Assembly (NCBI GenBank): GCA_016868815.1
Contig: VGFQ01000012.1
Coordinates: 16,028-80,027 of the forward strand
Direction of reading: 5' to 3'
DNA length: 64,000 nucleotides
DNA from: Bacteroidota bacterium
GTDB taxonomy: Bacteria; Bacteroidota; Bacteroidia; Chitinophagales; Chitinophagaceae
This document shows, one piece after another, positions 27,862-36,069 of the stretch. The translations under genes were made by a program, and so were the position numbers. Within the stretch, counting starts at the first letter, position 1. The number at the start of each line of letters is the position of its first letter. A model generated the notes under the pieces. The model saw only the letters and a program-made list of their open reading frames with translations. It did not search any database and was not told the origin of the DNA.

Positions 27862-28632
27862 TCAGAAGCGCAGATGGCGAACTGTCAGTCCGTCGTTGAT
27901 CAGCTGTTTGAGTGATTCAATCCCAATGCGCAGGTGTGTATGCACATATGTGAAAGTAACTTTCTGATCGCTCTCTTCGGTCTTAACGCCTTCTGGTATC
28001 ATGGGCTGGTCGCTGACCAATAGCAAGGCTCCTGTGGGGATGCGGTTGTAGAAGCCAACGGAGAAGATGGTGGCAGTTTCCATATCGATGGCGTAGGCCC
28101 GGATCTTTTGTAGGTAGTTTTTGAAATCTTCATCATGTTCCCAAACCCTGCGGTTGGTCGTGTACACAGTTCCGGTCCAGTAGTCGACTTCATGCTCCCG
28201 GATGGTGGTGGAGATGGCTTTCTGTAAGGCGAAAGCTGGTAGGGCGGGTACTTCTGGCGGGAAATAGTCGTTAGAGGTGCCTTCTCCCCGAATGGCGGCA
28301 ATGGGCAGGATGATGTCGCCGAGCTTATTTCGTTTTTTGAGACCTCCGCATTTACCCAGAAAGAGGACGGCCTTGGGCTCGATGCTGGTGAGCAGGTCCA
28401 TGATGGTAGCAGCCGTCGGGCTTCCCATTCCGAAGTTCACGATCGTAATGCCTTCTGCAGAGGCGCAGGGCATGGGCCGGTTGCGGCCTATGACTTCCAC
28501 CCCGTGCCATTCGGCGAAGAGTTCTACGTAGTGTGTGAAGTTGGTCAGGAGGATATACTTGCCGAAGGCTTCAGAAGGCATGCCGGTATAGCGCGGCAGC
28601 CAGTTTCTGACAATATCTTCCTTCTGGATCAT
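27862..28632 (-). CDS. amn: AMP nucleosidase (short Bacteroidota form)
   Basis: A 256-residue member of the nucleoside phosphorylase/nucleosidase fold. The N-terminus is IVRNWLPRYTGMP, followed by NFGMGSPTAATIMDLL, the LFLGKCGGLK phosphate/base-binding stretch and AIDMETATIFSVG with the ribose-binding Met-Glu. Bacteroidota AMP nucleosidases of this length hydrolyse AMP to adenine and ribose 5-phosphate. The ABC transporter gene follows two bases after its stop. It is divergent from the HsdR_N-like gene. Confidence 0.92.
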   Translation of the reverse strand: MIQKEDIVRNWLPRYTGMPSEAFGKYILLTNFTHYVELFAEWHGVEVIGRNRPMPCASAEGITIVNFGMGSPTAATIMDLLTSIEPKAVLFLGKCGGLKKRNKLGDIILPIAAIRGEGTSNDYFPPEVPALPAFALQKAISTTIREHEVDYWTGTVYTTNRRVWEHDEDFKNYLQKIRAYAIDMETATIFSVGFYNRIPTGALLLVSDQPMIPEGVKTEESDQKVTFTYVHTHLRIGIESLKQLINDGLTVRHLRF

Positions 28633-28683
28633 GGCAACTCTCTTGATCTAATAAAGGATGAAATTACTAATTAGATTGCATGC

Positions 28684-29127
28684 ATGCTACGAATGGAGTT
28701 TACGGCTCATGCTGATATACGCATCCGAGCAAGGTCTAACGGGACACAGGAGGTCTTCGATGTCATTCGCAAATCTTGGGTGCGCTACACCCCAGAGGAG
28801 AGGGTCCGGCAGCATGTCATCCGATTTTTGACAGGGCCCTGTGGTTATCCGGCCTCCATGATGTCCGTCGAGCGAGAGATCCGCCTGGGCGAACTGCGCA
28901 AGAAGTTTGATCTACTATTATATGATCGGGTGCACCGACCCTGGATGATGGTGGAATGCAAGGCCCCGGAGGTACCGCTCACGGAAGCTGTCTTGATGCA
29001 GATCCTTCGATACCATATGGCGGTGCCGGCCCCTTTCCTGGTGATGACCAATGGACATGAATGCCTAGCCGTAGACATCGGCGACGGGCAGGTCCATTGG
29101 CTGGAGGCCTGGCCTTTATATCCCTGA
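28684..29127 (+). CDS. Solitary type I restriction enzyme R protein N-terminal domain (HsdR_N-like nuclease fold)
   Basis: A 147-residue protein with the PD-(D/E)XK layout of the HSDR_N family: EREIRLGELRKKFDLLLYD and then WMMVECKAPEVPL, giving the Asp and ECK-type catalytic residues. The helix VRQHVIRFLTGPCGYP precedes the core. No HsdM, HsdS or helicase domain is adjacent, so it is not a restriction system by itself. Small stand-alone copies are widely conserved in Bacteroidota with unknown function. It ends 13 bases from the gdhA stop on the opposite strand. Confidence 0.85.
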   Translation: MLRMEFTAHADIRIRARSNGTQEVFDVIRKSWVRYTPEERVRQHVIRFLTGPCGYPASMMSVEREIRLGELRKKFDLLLYDRVHRPWMMVECKAPEVPLTEAVLMQILRYHMAVPAPFLVMTNGHECLAVDIGDGQVHWLEAWPLYP

Positions 29128-29140
29128 CCGCGCGTTGGCG

Positions 29141-30553
29141 TTATGGGAAGATACCCAGCTGGGAATAGATGGTGCCTACCTTGTTGATGGCTACTACGAA
29201 GCCAGCCGTACGCATATCCTGGATGTCGGGATTGGACCGCCAGCAATCTACGATCTCGCGGGTGGCGACAATCATCGTCTCTTCCAGTCCGCTGTAGACA
29301 AGGTCTACTTCATCGGGGCCATGCACAATGGCTAGGCGCTGCGTGTCATCGAGTTTTTTCCCTGTAAGTTTTTCTATCTGGTCAACGATGCGTCCGTTTT
29401 GGTTTTCGTTGAACCGTTTCTCCAATCTTCCATAGCGCACATGGCTGAGGTTTTTCAACCATTCGAAATAGGAGACGGTGACCCCGCCGGCATTCAGATA
29501 CATGTCTGGCACAACAAGGGTTCCTTTCGCGATGAATACTTCGTCGGCCTCCGGAGTGAGGGGGCCGTTGGCAGCTTCACCTATGATGGGAGCTTTGATG
29601 CGGGGTGCATTTTCTCCGTTGATGACGTTCTCTAGGGCTGCCGGGATGAGGATGTCGCAGTCGAGCTCGAGGGCGTCTGCATTGTTGGTAATATTCGTTG
29701 CACCTGGGTACCCGAGGATCGAGCCTGTGGCTTTTCTGTGCTGGAATACGGCTTCCACATCGAGCCCTTTGGGGTCGTGGATGGCCCCTTCATATTCTGC
29801 CAGTCCGACGATGCGTGCGCCTGCCTCTTGAAAAAACTTGGCGCTGTGGTATCCTACGTTGCCGAGGCCCTGGACGACCACGCGCTTGCCATCGATGCCG
29901 GTCGAGAGCCCTACTTTATCCATCAGGTCGGGCATGCTGCAAACCTCACGGATCCCATAGAATACACCTAGGCCGGTGGCTTCCCGACGTCCGCGGACGC
30001 CTCCCTGGGTGATGGGCTTTCCTGTGACGCAGGCCATGGCATCCACCTCACCCGGGTTCATGGCCATGTAGGTGTCAAGGATCCACGACATTTCACGCTC
30101 GCCCGTGCCGTAGTCCGGTGCGGGCACATCTTCTCCTGGGCCTATGAACTTCTTTTTCACCAGTTCTGTGGTATACCGGCGTGTGATGCGTTCCAGGTCA
30201 TAGGCGGTGTAGTTGCGGGGGTTGATGGAGATGCCACCCTTTGCGCCGCCGAAGGGGACATTGACGATGGCGCATTTATAAGTCATGAGGGCTGCCAGTG
30301 CCATGACCTCATCTAGGTTGACCATATCGCTGAAGCGAATACCACCCTTGCAGGGGAGCTTGTGTTGGGAATGTTGCACCCTGTAGGCTTTCACGACTTC
30401 GATGCGGTCGCCGATTTTGACCGGAAAGTTCATCCGGAGTACAGAGTTGCACTGTTTGATCTGTTCGAGGGTACCTGCGTCGAAGGAGGTAAATTTCGCA
30501 GCCTTGTCGAAGCTCTTGCAAACAGCGTTGAAGAAGCTATATTGTTTTGACAT
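29141..30553 (-). CDS. gdhA: Glu/Leu/Phe/Val family dehydrogenase (probable glutamate dehydrogenase)
   Basis: A 470-residue amino-acid dehydrogenase. The substrate-binding region has [20 protein letters not shown], the catalytic stretch is [11 protein letters not shown], and the Asp region is [16 protein letters not shown]. The Rossmann motif is [16 protein letters not shown]. Overall this is closest to NAD-type glutamate dehydrogenases that link glutamate with 2-oxoglutarate and ammonium. A C-terminal tail of about 40 residues extends beyond the usual 415-430. The ccmD stop lies 33 bases upstream on the same strand. Confidence 0.92.
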   Translation of the reverse strand: MSKQYSFFNAVCKSFDKAAKFTSFDAGTLEQIKQCNSVLRMNFPVKIGDRIEVVKAYRVQHSQHKLPCKGGIRFSDMVNLDEVMALAALMTYKCAIVNVPFGGAKGGISINPRNYTAYDLERITRRYTTELVKKKFIGPGEDVPAPDYGTGEREMSWILDTYMAMNPGEVDAMACVTGKPITQGGVRGRREATGLGVFYGIREVCSMPDLMDKVGLSTGIDGKRVVVQGLGNVGYHSAKFFQEAGARIVGLAEYEGAIHDPKGLDVEAVFQHRKATGSILGYPGATNITNNADALELDCDILIPAALENVINGENAPRIKAPIIGEAANGPLTPEADEVFIAKGTLVVPDMYLNAGGVTVSYFEWLKNLSHVRYGRLEKRFNENQNGRIVDQIEKLTGKKLDDTQRLAIVHGPDEVDLVYSGLEETMIVATREIVDCWRSNPDIQDMRTAGFVVAINKVGTIYSQLGIFP

Positions 30554-30586
30554 ATTTATACATAGATGATGGATGAGGGATGTTCG

Positions 30587-30823
30587 TCATTGTTTATCTT
30601 TTTCAAGCCTTGAGACACGCCGGTCGATGCGCAGCAGGTATACGATGAGTCCTGTCAGGATGGTAGCCATGACGGCAACGACGACATAGATCTTACCGTT
30701 GCTTCGCAGGGTATCTGCCATTTCTACGGGTGCGGGAGCACCCTGCGACTTGGCCGTCGTGGTGCCGGTGACTACGCCCACGAACGCCATCCAAGCCTTA
30801 CGAATTTTATTCATGTGATCCAT
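30587..30823 (-). CDS. CcmD family protein
   Basis: A 75-78 residue single-span membrane protein. The N-terminal part is hydrophobic, then comes VEMADTLRSNGKIYVVVAVM leading into one transmembrane helix and the charged tail RIDRRVSRLEKDK. This matches the Bacteroidota CcmD family, which assists CcmC in haem delivery to apocytochrome c maturation. Two ATGs are possible (30823 and 30814); both overlap the ccmC stop (by 17 or 8 bases), indicating coupling. Confidence 0.85.
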   Translation of the reverse strand: MDHMNKIRKAWMAFVGVVTGTTTAKSQGAPAPVEMADTLRSNGKIYVVVAVMATILTGLIVYLLRIDRRVSRLEKDKQ

Positions 30824-31502
30824 TTTTCTGTTCTAGTGCATAAACCCTAACCCTCAGGGTGGCAATCCATACGCCCAGAAGGGTCCAGCCGATGACGGCA
30901 GGATAGAAGACAACCCGCATGCGTGCATCGATGTCATTGAAATTCAGTGCTGGGTTCCCTTCCTGTCCCGGGTGTAGGCTGGGCAGCAGCCGGGGCACAA
31001 TCCAAATGGATGGGAAAAGCATGGCATAGGCAAAGATGTTGTAGACGGCAGATACCCGGGCCCTGCGTTCCGGCTCAGGCATTGAGTCCCTAAGAACGAA
31101 ATAGGCAAAGTATGCGAGGAGTGCCATGGCGGCTCCGATCAATTTAGGCTCGCGGACGATCGATCCGAAGGAGGCATAGGCTGGATTGTTAGGGTCAGCC
31201 CAGGTATAGGCGGCCCAGATGGCACCGGTCGCATATCCTAACATGCCCATCCAGACACCTATCTGGGCATATGCCCTGGCCCGGGTGTCATAGGCTTCCT
31301 GCAGGGTCCTGAGGTAGCGGATGCTGTGTACGACAGATGCAGTCAGCAGAATCATCATGGTAAACCACATACATACATGGTAGTACAGATTGCGAATGGT
31401 CTCCTGCAGCTGGGGTAGCCTGGGGACAGGCAGTAAGAGTCCCCCAATGATGTCGTAGGCCAATAGGATGATGCAGAGGTATTTCCACCAGGCGAGGCGC
31501 AT
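30807..31502 (-). CDS. ccmC: Cytochrome c biogenesis haem-handling protein CcmC/CcsA family
   Basis: A 231-residue inner-membrane protein with six hydrophobic segments. The conserved parts are NLYYHVCMWFTMM with the first His ligand, YNIFAYAMLFPSIWIVPRL, LHPGQEGNP and RVVFYPAVIGWTLLG. CcmC presents haem to CcmE at the periplasmic face through a Trp-rich loop. That loop here reads TWADPNNPAYASFGSIVREP, and the usual WG-WW-D pattern is not visible. Either the loop has diverged in this lineage or the protein differs in haem handling. Two TAACTTTG -7-like elements lie between ccmB and this gene. Confidence 0.88.
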   Translation of the reverse strand: MRLAWWKYLCIILLAYDIIGGLLLPVPRLPQLQETIRNLYYHVCMWFTMMILLTASVVHSIRYLRTLQEAYDTRARAYAQIGVWMGMLGYATGAIWAAYTWADPNNPAYASFGSIVREPKLIGAAMALLAYFAYFVLRDSMPEPERRARVSAVYNIFAYAMLFPSIWIVPRLLPSLHPGQEGNPALNFNDIDARMRVVFYPAVIGWTLLGVWIATLRVRVYALEQKNGSHE

Positions 31503-31589
31503 CTTCGTAGGTATTATAGCAAAGTTAACAGGCCAATTTATACTTTATTGGGCCAGCCATTTTGGCGGGGCAAAGTTAGGAGCCTTTCC

Positions 31590-32249
31590 TCAATCCTTCC
31601 ACAGGAAGGGAAAGAGGATCAGGGAGAGTACGGCTACCGATATATCCAGGGCTAAGAGGAGCATGACAACTTCTAATGGACTTGACGTGGCGAATGATTC
31701 TCCCAACACGGTCTTGGAAAGCCGCATCAGCAGCAGCAGTTGTGGGAGGATGAGGGGAAAGCCCAGGATCGCCATCAGTGAGGCTTGCTGCAGCGCCTTG
31801 GTGGCAATGGCTGCCAGCATGGTGAAGACCAATGATAGTCCGGCTGAACCCAGCCAGCTGATGCCAAAGAACCGCAGAGCCTCTGTGGTAGGGTCTCCCA
31901 TGAAGGCCAGGAAGAGGAGGAGGGAGGCCGTGTTCATCACCGTCATGAGCAGGAGGTTGTAGGTCAACTTCGCGGTCATGAACTCTGCCGGGCTGACAAC
32001 CGTATGGAAGTACAACATCCGTCCCTGGGATTCCTGGAGGAAGGACTTGGCTACGGCGTTGATGCAGATAAAAAGCTGCGTCACCCAAAATAAGGCCATC
32101 CATATGTCGGCTTCGGGCTGTTCGATGGTCAGATAGAGGACAAAGATGGTGGACAGCACATACAGGAGTACGCCGTAGAATGCATGTCGTTGACGCAACT
32201 CCAGCAGGATATCTTTTTGGATCAGCAGCCAGACAGACTTCGTTCTCAT
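31590..32249 (-). CDS. ccmB: Haem exporter permease CcmB
   Basis: A 219-residue inner-membrane protein with six hydrophobic helices. It starts VWLLIQKDILLELRQRHAFYG, then VTQLFICINAVAKSFLQESQG and YFHTVVSPAEFMTAKL, all CcmB landmarks. It pairs with the ATPase CcmA and with CcmC in cytochrome c maturation. CcmA is not in this window. It is 16 bases downstream of tdk and 87 bases upstream of ccmC on the same strand. Confidence 0.93.
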   Translation of the reverse strand: MRTKSVWLLIQKDILLELRQRHAFYGVLLYVLSTIFVLYLTIEQPEADIWMALFWVTQLFICINAVAKSFLQESQGRMLYFHTVVSPAEFMTAKLTYNLLLMTVMNTASLLLFLAFMGDPTTEALRFFGISWLGSAGLSLVFTMLAAIATKALQQASLMAILGFPLILPQLLLLMRLSKTVLGESFATSSPLEVVMLLLALDISVAVLSLILFPFLWKD

Positions 32250-32264
32250 GTGTGGACGGTTGGC

Positions 32265-32855
32265 TTAGGGCTGGGGAGGGTCTGATGGAGGGTCGTTACG
32301 GAAACAAATCCGACAACGGGGCTCATAAAGATTTTTTTCTCCGATCAGTACCTGCTTGTCGCCCCCGGTGATGCGGTAGGAGTAGTGGGCGATCGAGCCG
32401 CAGCGCTGGCAGATGGCATGGAGTTTGGTAACATAATCTGCCAGAGAGAGGAGTTGCGGCATCGGACCGAAGGGTTTGCCTAGATAGTCCATGTCGAGCC
32501 CTGCCACGATCACCCGGATGCCTCTGTTGGCCAGCGCTTCACAGAGATCTACGACGGAGGGGTCGAAAAACTGCGCTTCGTCAATGCCTATGACGTCCAC
32601 TTCACCGATATGTTGTATGATTTGCTCGCTGTGTGCGACAGCGATGGACTCAAACCATTGTTCGTCGTGGGAGACGATTCGTGCTGTGTGGTACCGGTTG
32701 TCCATGGCCGGCTTGAATACCTTACTGCTGAGGTTAGCGATCCGCACTCGCTTCATGCGCCGGATCAGTTCTTCGGTCTTACCTGAGAACATGGACCCGC
32801 AGATCACTTCGATCCAACCGCCCGGGCCTTGTCGGATATGGGGTTCAATGAACAT
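32265..32855 (-). CDS. tdk: Thymidine kinase
   Basis: A 196-residue type II thymidine kinase that phosphorylates thymidine in salvage. The P-loop is ICGSMFSGKTEEL near residue 15, the Mg-binding motif is VIGIDEAQFFD, and the lasso region ends in YSYRITGG. Two zinc-binding CxxC pairs are present (CQRCG and CRICF). The start was set at 32855 (MFIEPHIRQGPGGWIEV), as the 39 extra codons of the ORF have no family character and would overlap the divergent gene. Confidence 0.96.
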   Translation of the reverse strand: MFIEPHIRQGPGGWIEVICGSMFSGKTEELIRRMKRVRIANLSSKVFKPAMDNRYHTARIVSHDEQWFESIAVAHSEQIIQHIGEVDVIGIDEAQFFDPSVVDLCEALANRGIRVIVAGLDMDYLGKPFGPMPQLLSLADYVTKLHAICQRCGSIAHYSYRITGGDKQVLIGEKNLYEPRCRICFRNDPPSDPPQP

Positions 32856-32930
32856 CTTGGTGCGGAGGAATGATCGTAGTATTGTTGTATCAAATACCGG
32901 ATAACCGAACGGCAAAAATATCCATTTCAT

Positions 32931-33611
32931 ATGGAAAGGATTGAGATTCTTGTTGACATACTCAGGGATCAAATTCGAAAAGGAGCCCCTAGGGAAAGCG
33001 TGCTGTGGACGTTGGGGATGATCCGGAACGAAGTCTTGCAGATGGCTTCTGCCCCTCAGGAGACGGTTGCTCCTGTTGGCGAGGATAACCGTAGATCCGT
33101 TCAGGATGCGGATGCCAGCGGGGCTGATGCATGGATGAAGGCTCTAGAGCCCTTGGACAATCAATCGGGTCAAAGGTCCTCAGAAGTCCAGGCCAGCCCT
33201 ATGCAGTTGTCGGACCTGGAATCATCCAACGCCAAACCCATGGCATCGGCTAAGTCTCCGGTGCAAAGTGGTAGCATGGTAGAGGTCAATCAGGTCATCG
33301 CCATACCGGCAGCCTCTCTAAACGATACGCTGCGGCAGGATGAGTCGGACTTGGCTCATCACCTGCGCCCGGAGGTTTTACTAGACCTGCGACAGGCCGT
33401 CGGTATCAACGATCGTTTCCGTTACATCAGTGAACTTTTTCAAGGCGATGCGGCCTTATTTGACCAGGCCATCGGAGTGCTCAATGACATATCTGACTTT
33501 ACGGAGGCTATCGAATGGATCGATCGGTTCTTACTCGTGGCGAGGAACTGGAATCCGGAAGACGCCCTGGTCCGCCAGTTTTATGGCTTGCTTAAGAGCC
33601 GGTTTGTATGA
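32931..33611 (+). CDS. Conserved hypothetical protein with Bacteroidota-type C-terminal helical domain
   Basis: A 226-residue soluble protein without signal peptide or membrane segment. Residues 1-40 form a charged helix (MERIEILVDILRDQI), and residues about 45-130 are low-complexity and rich in Ser, Asp and Pro. The C-terminal 75 residues are ordered and resemble a conserved domain of Bacteroidota unknown proteins: DLRQAVGINDRFRYISELFQ, then a helix pair ending QFYGLLKSRFV. It is divergent from tdk, and its last 31 bases overlap the waaA 3' end on the other strand. No function can be given. Confidence 0.75.
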   Translation: MERIEILVDILRDQIRKGAPRESVLWTLGMIRNEVLQMASAPQETVAPVGEDNRRSVQDADASGADAWMKALEPLDNQSGQRSSEVQASPMQLSDLESSNAKPMASAKSPVQSGSMVEVNQVIAIPAASLNDTLRQDESDLAHHLRPEVLLDLRQAVGINDRFRYISELFQGDAALFDQAIGVLNDISDFTEAIEWIDRFLLVARNWNPEDALVRQFYGLLKSRFV

Positions 33612-34849
33612 ATGTAACGCAAGACTGACTCGGTGGCACCGGCTTGGGATTGTACATAGCGTGCGTTTCCTTGTCCAAGCTCGGTACACAAGGTTTGATT
33701 GGACAGAAGCTCACTGATCTGGCAGTACAGGGTTTCTGCATCTCCCACGCTGTAAGCGCTCTTTAACGATAGGAGGTCATAGGCTTCTCTGGACCGTTCA
33801 TACTGAGGGCCAAAAAAAACGGGGATACCATAGACGGCCGCTTCCAGGATGTTATGGATACCGCTGCGGTTGAACCCACCGCCGACATAGGCAATCGTCG
33901 CATATTGGTATATGCTGGAGAGCCATCCGAAATTATCCACCAACAGGCATCTGCCTTGCAGCTGCGTCGGTGTGGGGTTGTCAAGCGATGTGCAATTAGA
34001 AAAACGGAAGGTGCCGGGGATTCTTTTCTCCAGGTTGGAGAGTCGTTGCTCATCGAACGCATGTGGTGCGATCAGGATGACTAAGTCGGGCAACAGGTCT
34101 GCCAGCTGAGCCAGCAGCCGTTCGTCATCGGGCCAAGTACTTCCTGCCACCAGTGTCTGCCGGCCTTGTATAAAGGCTGCCATCCAGGGCACGGGCACCG
34201 GAGAAGAGGCGATGGAAAGTACTTGGTCGAAGCGTGTATCCCCGCTCACTTCGGCCATCGCACCGAGCCCTATTTGGTTGAGTAGCTGCCAAGATGATAG
34301 ATCTTGAACAAACAACCTGCTATAGTATGCGAGCATTTCTCTCCAAAAGCCGCCGTATCGTCGGAAAAAGGGTTGTGTGGGTCGGAATATGGCAGCGATG
34401 GATAAGGTAGGAATCCCACGCTGGGAAAGTTCGGAGAGGTAGTACTGCCAGTGCTCATATTTAACGAAGATGGCCAGGCTAGGCTTAACCTGTGCCAGAA
34501 AATGGCGGGAGCGGTGTCGGCCATCCAGGGGTAGATAGCATACCAGGTCTGCAACCGCATAATGCTTGCGGATCTCATAGCCTGAGGGCGAAAAGAAAGT
34601 GAGCAGGATCCGATGTTGCGGAAAGGCCTGTCGGATGGCTTCCAATACCGGCCTCCCCTGTTCAAACTCCCCCAGCGAGGCACAATGCATCCAAACGACC
34701 GGCTCCTTTGGGTGGTTTCGAAGGCTTGCCAATGGCTTTTCCGGATGCGTTCGGCCCCTCACCCAGGCCTTTGCTTTGGGGTTTACCTGAGCTGCCAGAT
34801 GGATGAGGATGCCGTAGGCAGCGAGAAAAAAATCATAAAGAAGTAGCAT
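33581..34849 (-). CDS. waaA: 3-deoxy-D-manno-octulosonic acid (Kdo) transferase
   Basis: A 422-residue GT30 enzyme that adds Kdo to lipid A precursor at the inner membrane. The N-terminal anchor is LLLYDFFLAAYGILIHLAA. The catalytic segment WMHCASLGEFEQGRPVLE contains the conserved Glu, followed by FVKYEHWQYYL and, in the second half, VAGSTWPDDERLL and VGGGFNRSGIHNILEAAVYG for CMP-Kdo binding. Length is typical. It is divergent from the nucleotide-sugar cluster, which fits an envelope polysaccharide neighbourhood. Confidence 0.95.
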   Translation of the reverse strand: MLLLYDFFLAAYGILIHLAAQVNPKAKAWVRGRTHPEKPLASLRNHPKEPVVWMHCASLGEFEQGRPVLEAIRQAFPQHRILLTFFSPSGYEIRKHYAVADLVCYLPLDGRHRSRHFLAQVKPSLAIFVKYEHWQYYLSELSQRGIPTLSIAAIFRPTQPFFRRYGGFWREMLAYYSRLFVQDLSSWQLLNQIGLGAMAEVSGDTRFDQVLSIASSPVPVPWMAAFIQGRQTLVAGSTWPDDERLLAQLADLLPDLVILIAPHAFDEQRLSNLEKRIPGTFRFSNCTSLDNPTPTQLQGRCLLVDNFGWLSSIYQYATIAYVGGGFNRSGIHNILEAAVYGIPVFFGPQYERSREAYDLLSLKSAYSVGDAETLYCQISELLSNQTLCTELGQGNARYVQSQAGATESVLRYIHTNRLLSKP

Positions 34850-34904
34850 CTTGCTCAGTAGGCCATAAAGCTACGCGCATTCTCTGCAGCAAGGGCAATT
34901 TTCA

Positions 34905-34912
34905 TAATTTTG
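34905..34912 (+). promoter_or_regulatory. -7 element upstream of the nucleotide-sugar cluster
   Basis: TAATTTTG is a perfect TAnnTTTG -7 match, 19 bases upstream of the ATG of the DegT gene. No TTG is found at the expected -33 distance, so the promoter would be weak or need an activator. It lies in the 82-base region shared with the divergent waaA. Confidence 0.4.
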
Positions 34913-34931
34913 AAACTTCAAAATATTGTCT

Positions 34932-36065
34932 ATGAGGCCAGTACAGATGGTTGACCTGAAACAACAGTATCTTGCCATGCAAGCTGAGATAGACGAAGCC
35001 ATCCGCAGGGTACTCGACAGCTCTGTCTTCATCGGTGGCCAGTCGGTAGAGGAGTTCTCACAACACCTGGCTGCATGGACCGGCTCCCGGTATGTGATCC
35101 CCTGTGCGAATGGAACGGATGCTTTGCAGATTGCTTTGATGGCCTTGGGACTCGAGCCCGGCGATGAGGTCATCACCCCTTCCTTTACATATATCGCCAC
35201 CACAGAGGTGGTCGCCCTTCTCCGCTTGAAGCCCATCTTTGTCGATGTAGACCCCAGGACTTTCTGCATGGATGCCAATGCATTGGAGCGGGCGATCACG
35301 CCCAAAACCCGTGCCATCGTGCCTGTCCACCTCTATGGCCAACCGGCGGCCATGGATGAAATCATGACCCTGGCGGATCGACATGGGCTCTATGTAGTCG
35401 AAGATAATGCCCAAGCCATCGGAGCCCGATACCGTTTCTATGACGGCACAGAAAGACAGACCGGCACAATGGGTACCATTGGGACGACCTCCTTTTTTCC
35501 TTCCAAGAATCTAGGTTGTTATGGCGATGGAGGTGCGATCTTTACCCAAGATGCATCGCTGGCAGATCGGATGCGCATGATTGCCAATCATGGCCAGCGC
35601 ATCCGCTATTATCATGATTTGGTGGGATGCAATTCCCGACTGGATGCCATCCAGGCCGCGATCCTCGATGTCAAACTCCGGCGGCTAGAAGGGTACATAG
35701 TGTCCAGACGTCAAGCCGCAGCTGCATACGACGAGGCATTCAAGACTGAAGACCGGATCCTGACTCCATGGGTGGATCCGCGGGGTACGCATGTCTACCA
35801 CCAATATACCCTTCAGTTGGAAGGGGTTGACCGCGATGAACTTCAGCGGTATCTTGCGGACCGATCCATACCAACTATGATCTATTACCCTGTCCCGGCG
35901 CATCGTCAACGTATGTTCACCCAGCTGGGTGCTGGGGGGGAAGACCTGCCCGTCACCGACTGGCTGACGGGTCGTGTTCTTTCTCTCCCCATCCATACAG
36001 AGATGGACGCCGAGCTAACGGAAAGGATTGCGACAGCGGTGCTCGACTTCATCCACAAAAACTGA
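34932..36065 (+). CDS. DegT/DnrJ/EryC1/StrS family nucleotide-sugar aminotransferase
   Basis: A 377-residue PLP enzyme of the sugar aminotransferase family. The N-terminus is VQMVDLKQQYLAM, the cofactor region ANGTDALQIAL, the Asp/Gln site VEDNAQAIGARY, and the PLP Lys is in SFFPSKNLGCYGDGGA. Members convert keto sugars of dTDP or UDP type to amino sugars. The neighbourhood holds a UDP-GlcNAc-type 6-dehydrogenase, so a WbpE-like role on a 3-keto UDP-uronic acid is plausible, but a dTDP-sugar such as the RmlB product is equally possible. It is first in a seven-gene plus-strand run; the start uses the ATG at 34932 instead of a TTG. Confidence 0.92.
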   Translation: MRPVQMVDLKQQYLAMQAEIDEAIRRVLDSSVFIGGQSVEEFSQHLAAWTGSRYVIPCANGTDALQIALMALGLEPGDEVITPSFTYIATTEVVALLRLKPIFVDVDPRTFCMDANALERAITPKTRAIVPVHLYGQPAAMDEIMTLADRHGLYVVEDNAQAIGARYRFYDGTERQTGTMGTIGTTSFFPSKNLGCYGDGGAIFTQDASLADRMRMIANHGQRIRYYHDLVGCNSRLDAIQAAILDVKLRRLEGYIVSRRQAAAAYDEAFKTEDRILTPWVDPRGTHVYHQYTLQLEGVDRDELQRYLADRSIPTMIYYPVPAHRQRMFTQLGAGGEDLPVTDWLTGRVLSLPIHTEMDAELTERIATAVLDFIHKN

Positions 36066-36069
36066 CTTC

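Noticed and set aside
28684-29127. Restriction-modification system
   Set aside because: Only an HsdR_N-type domain is present; no methylase, specificity subunit or helicase nearby.
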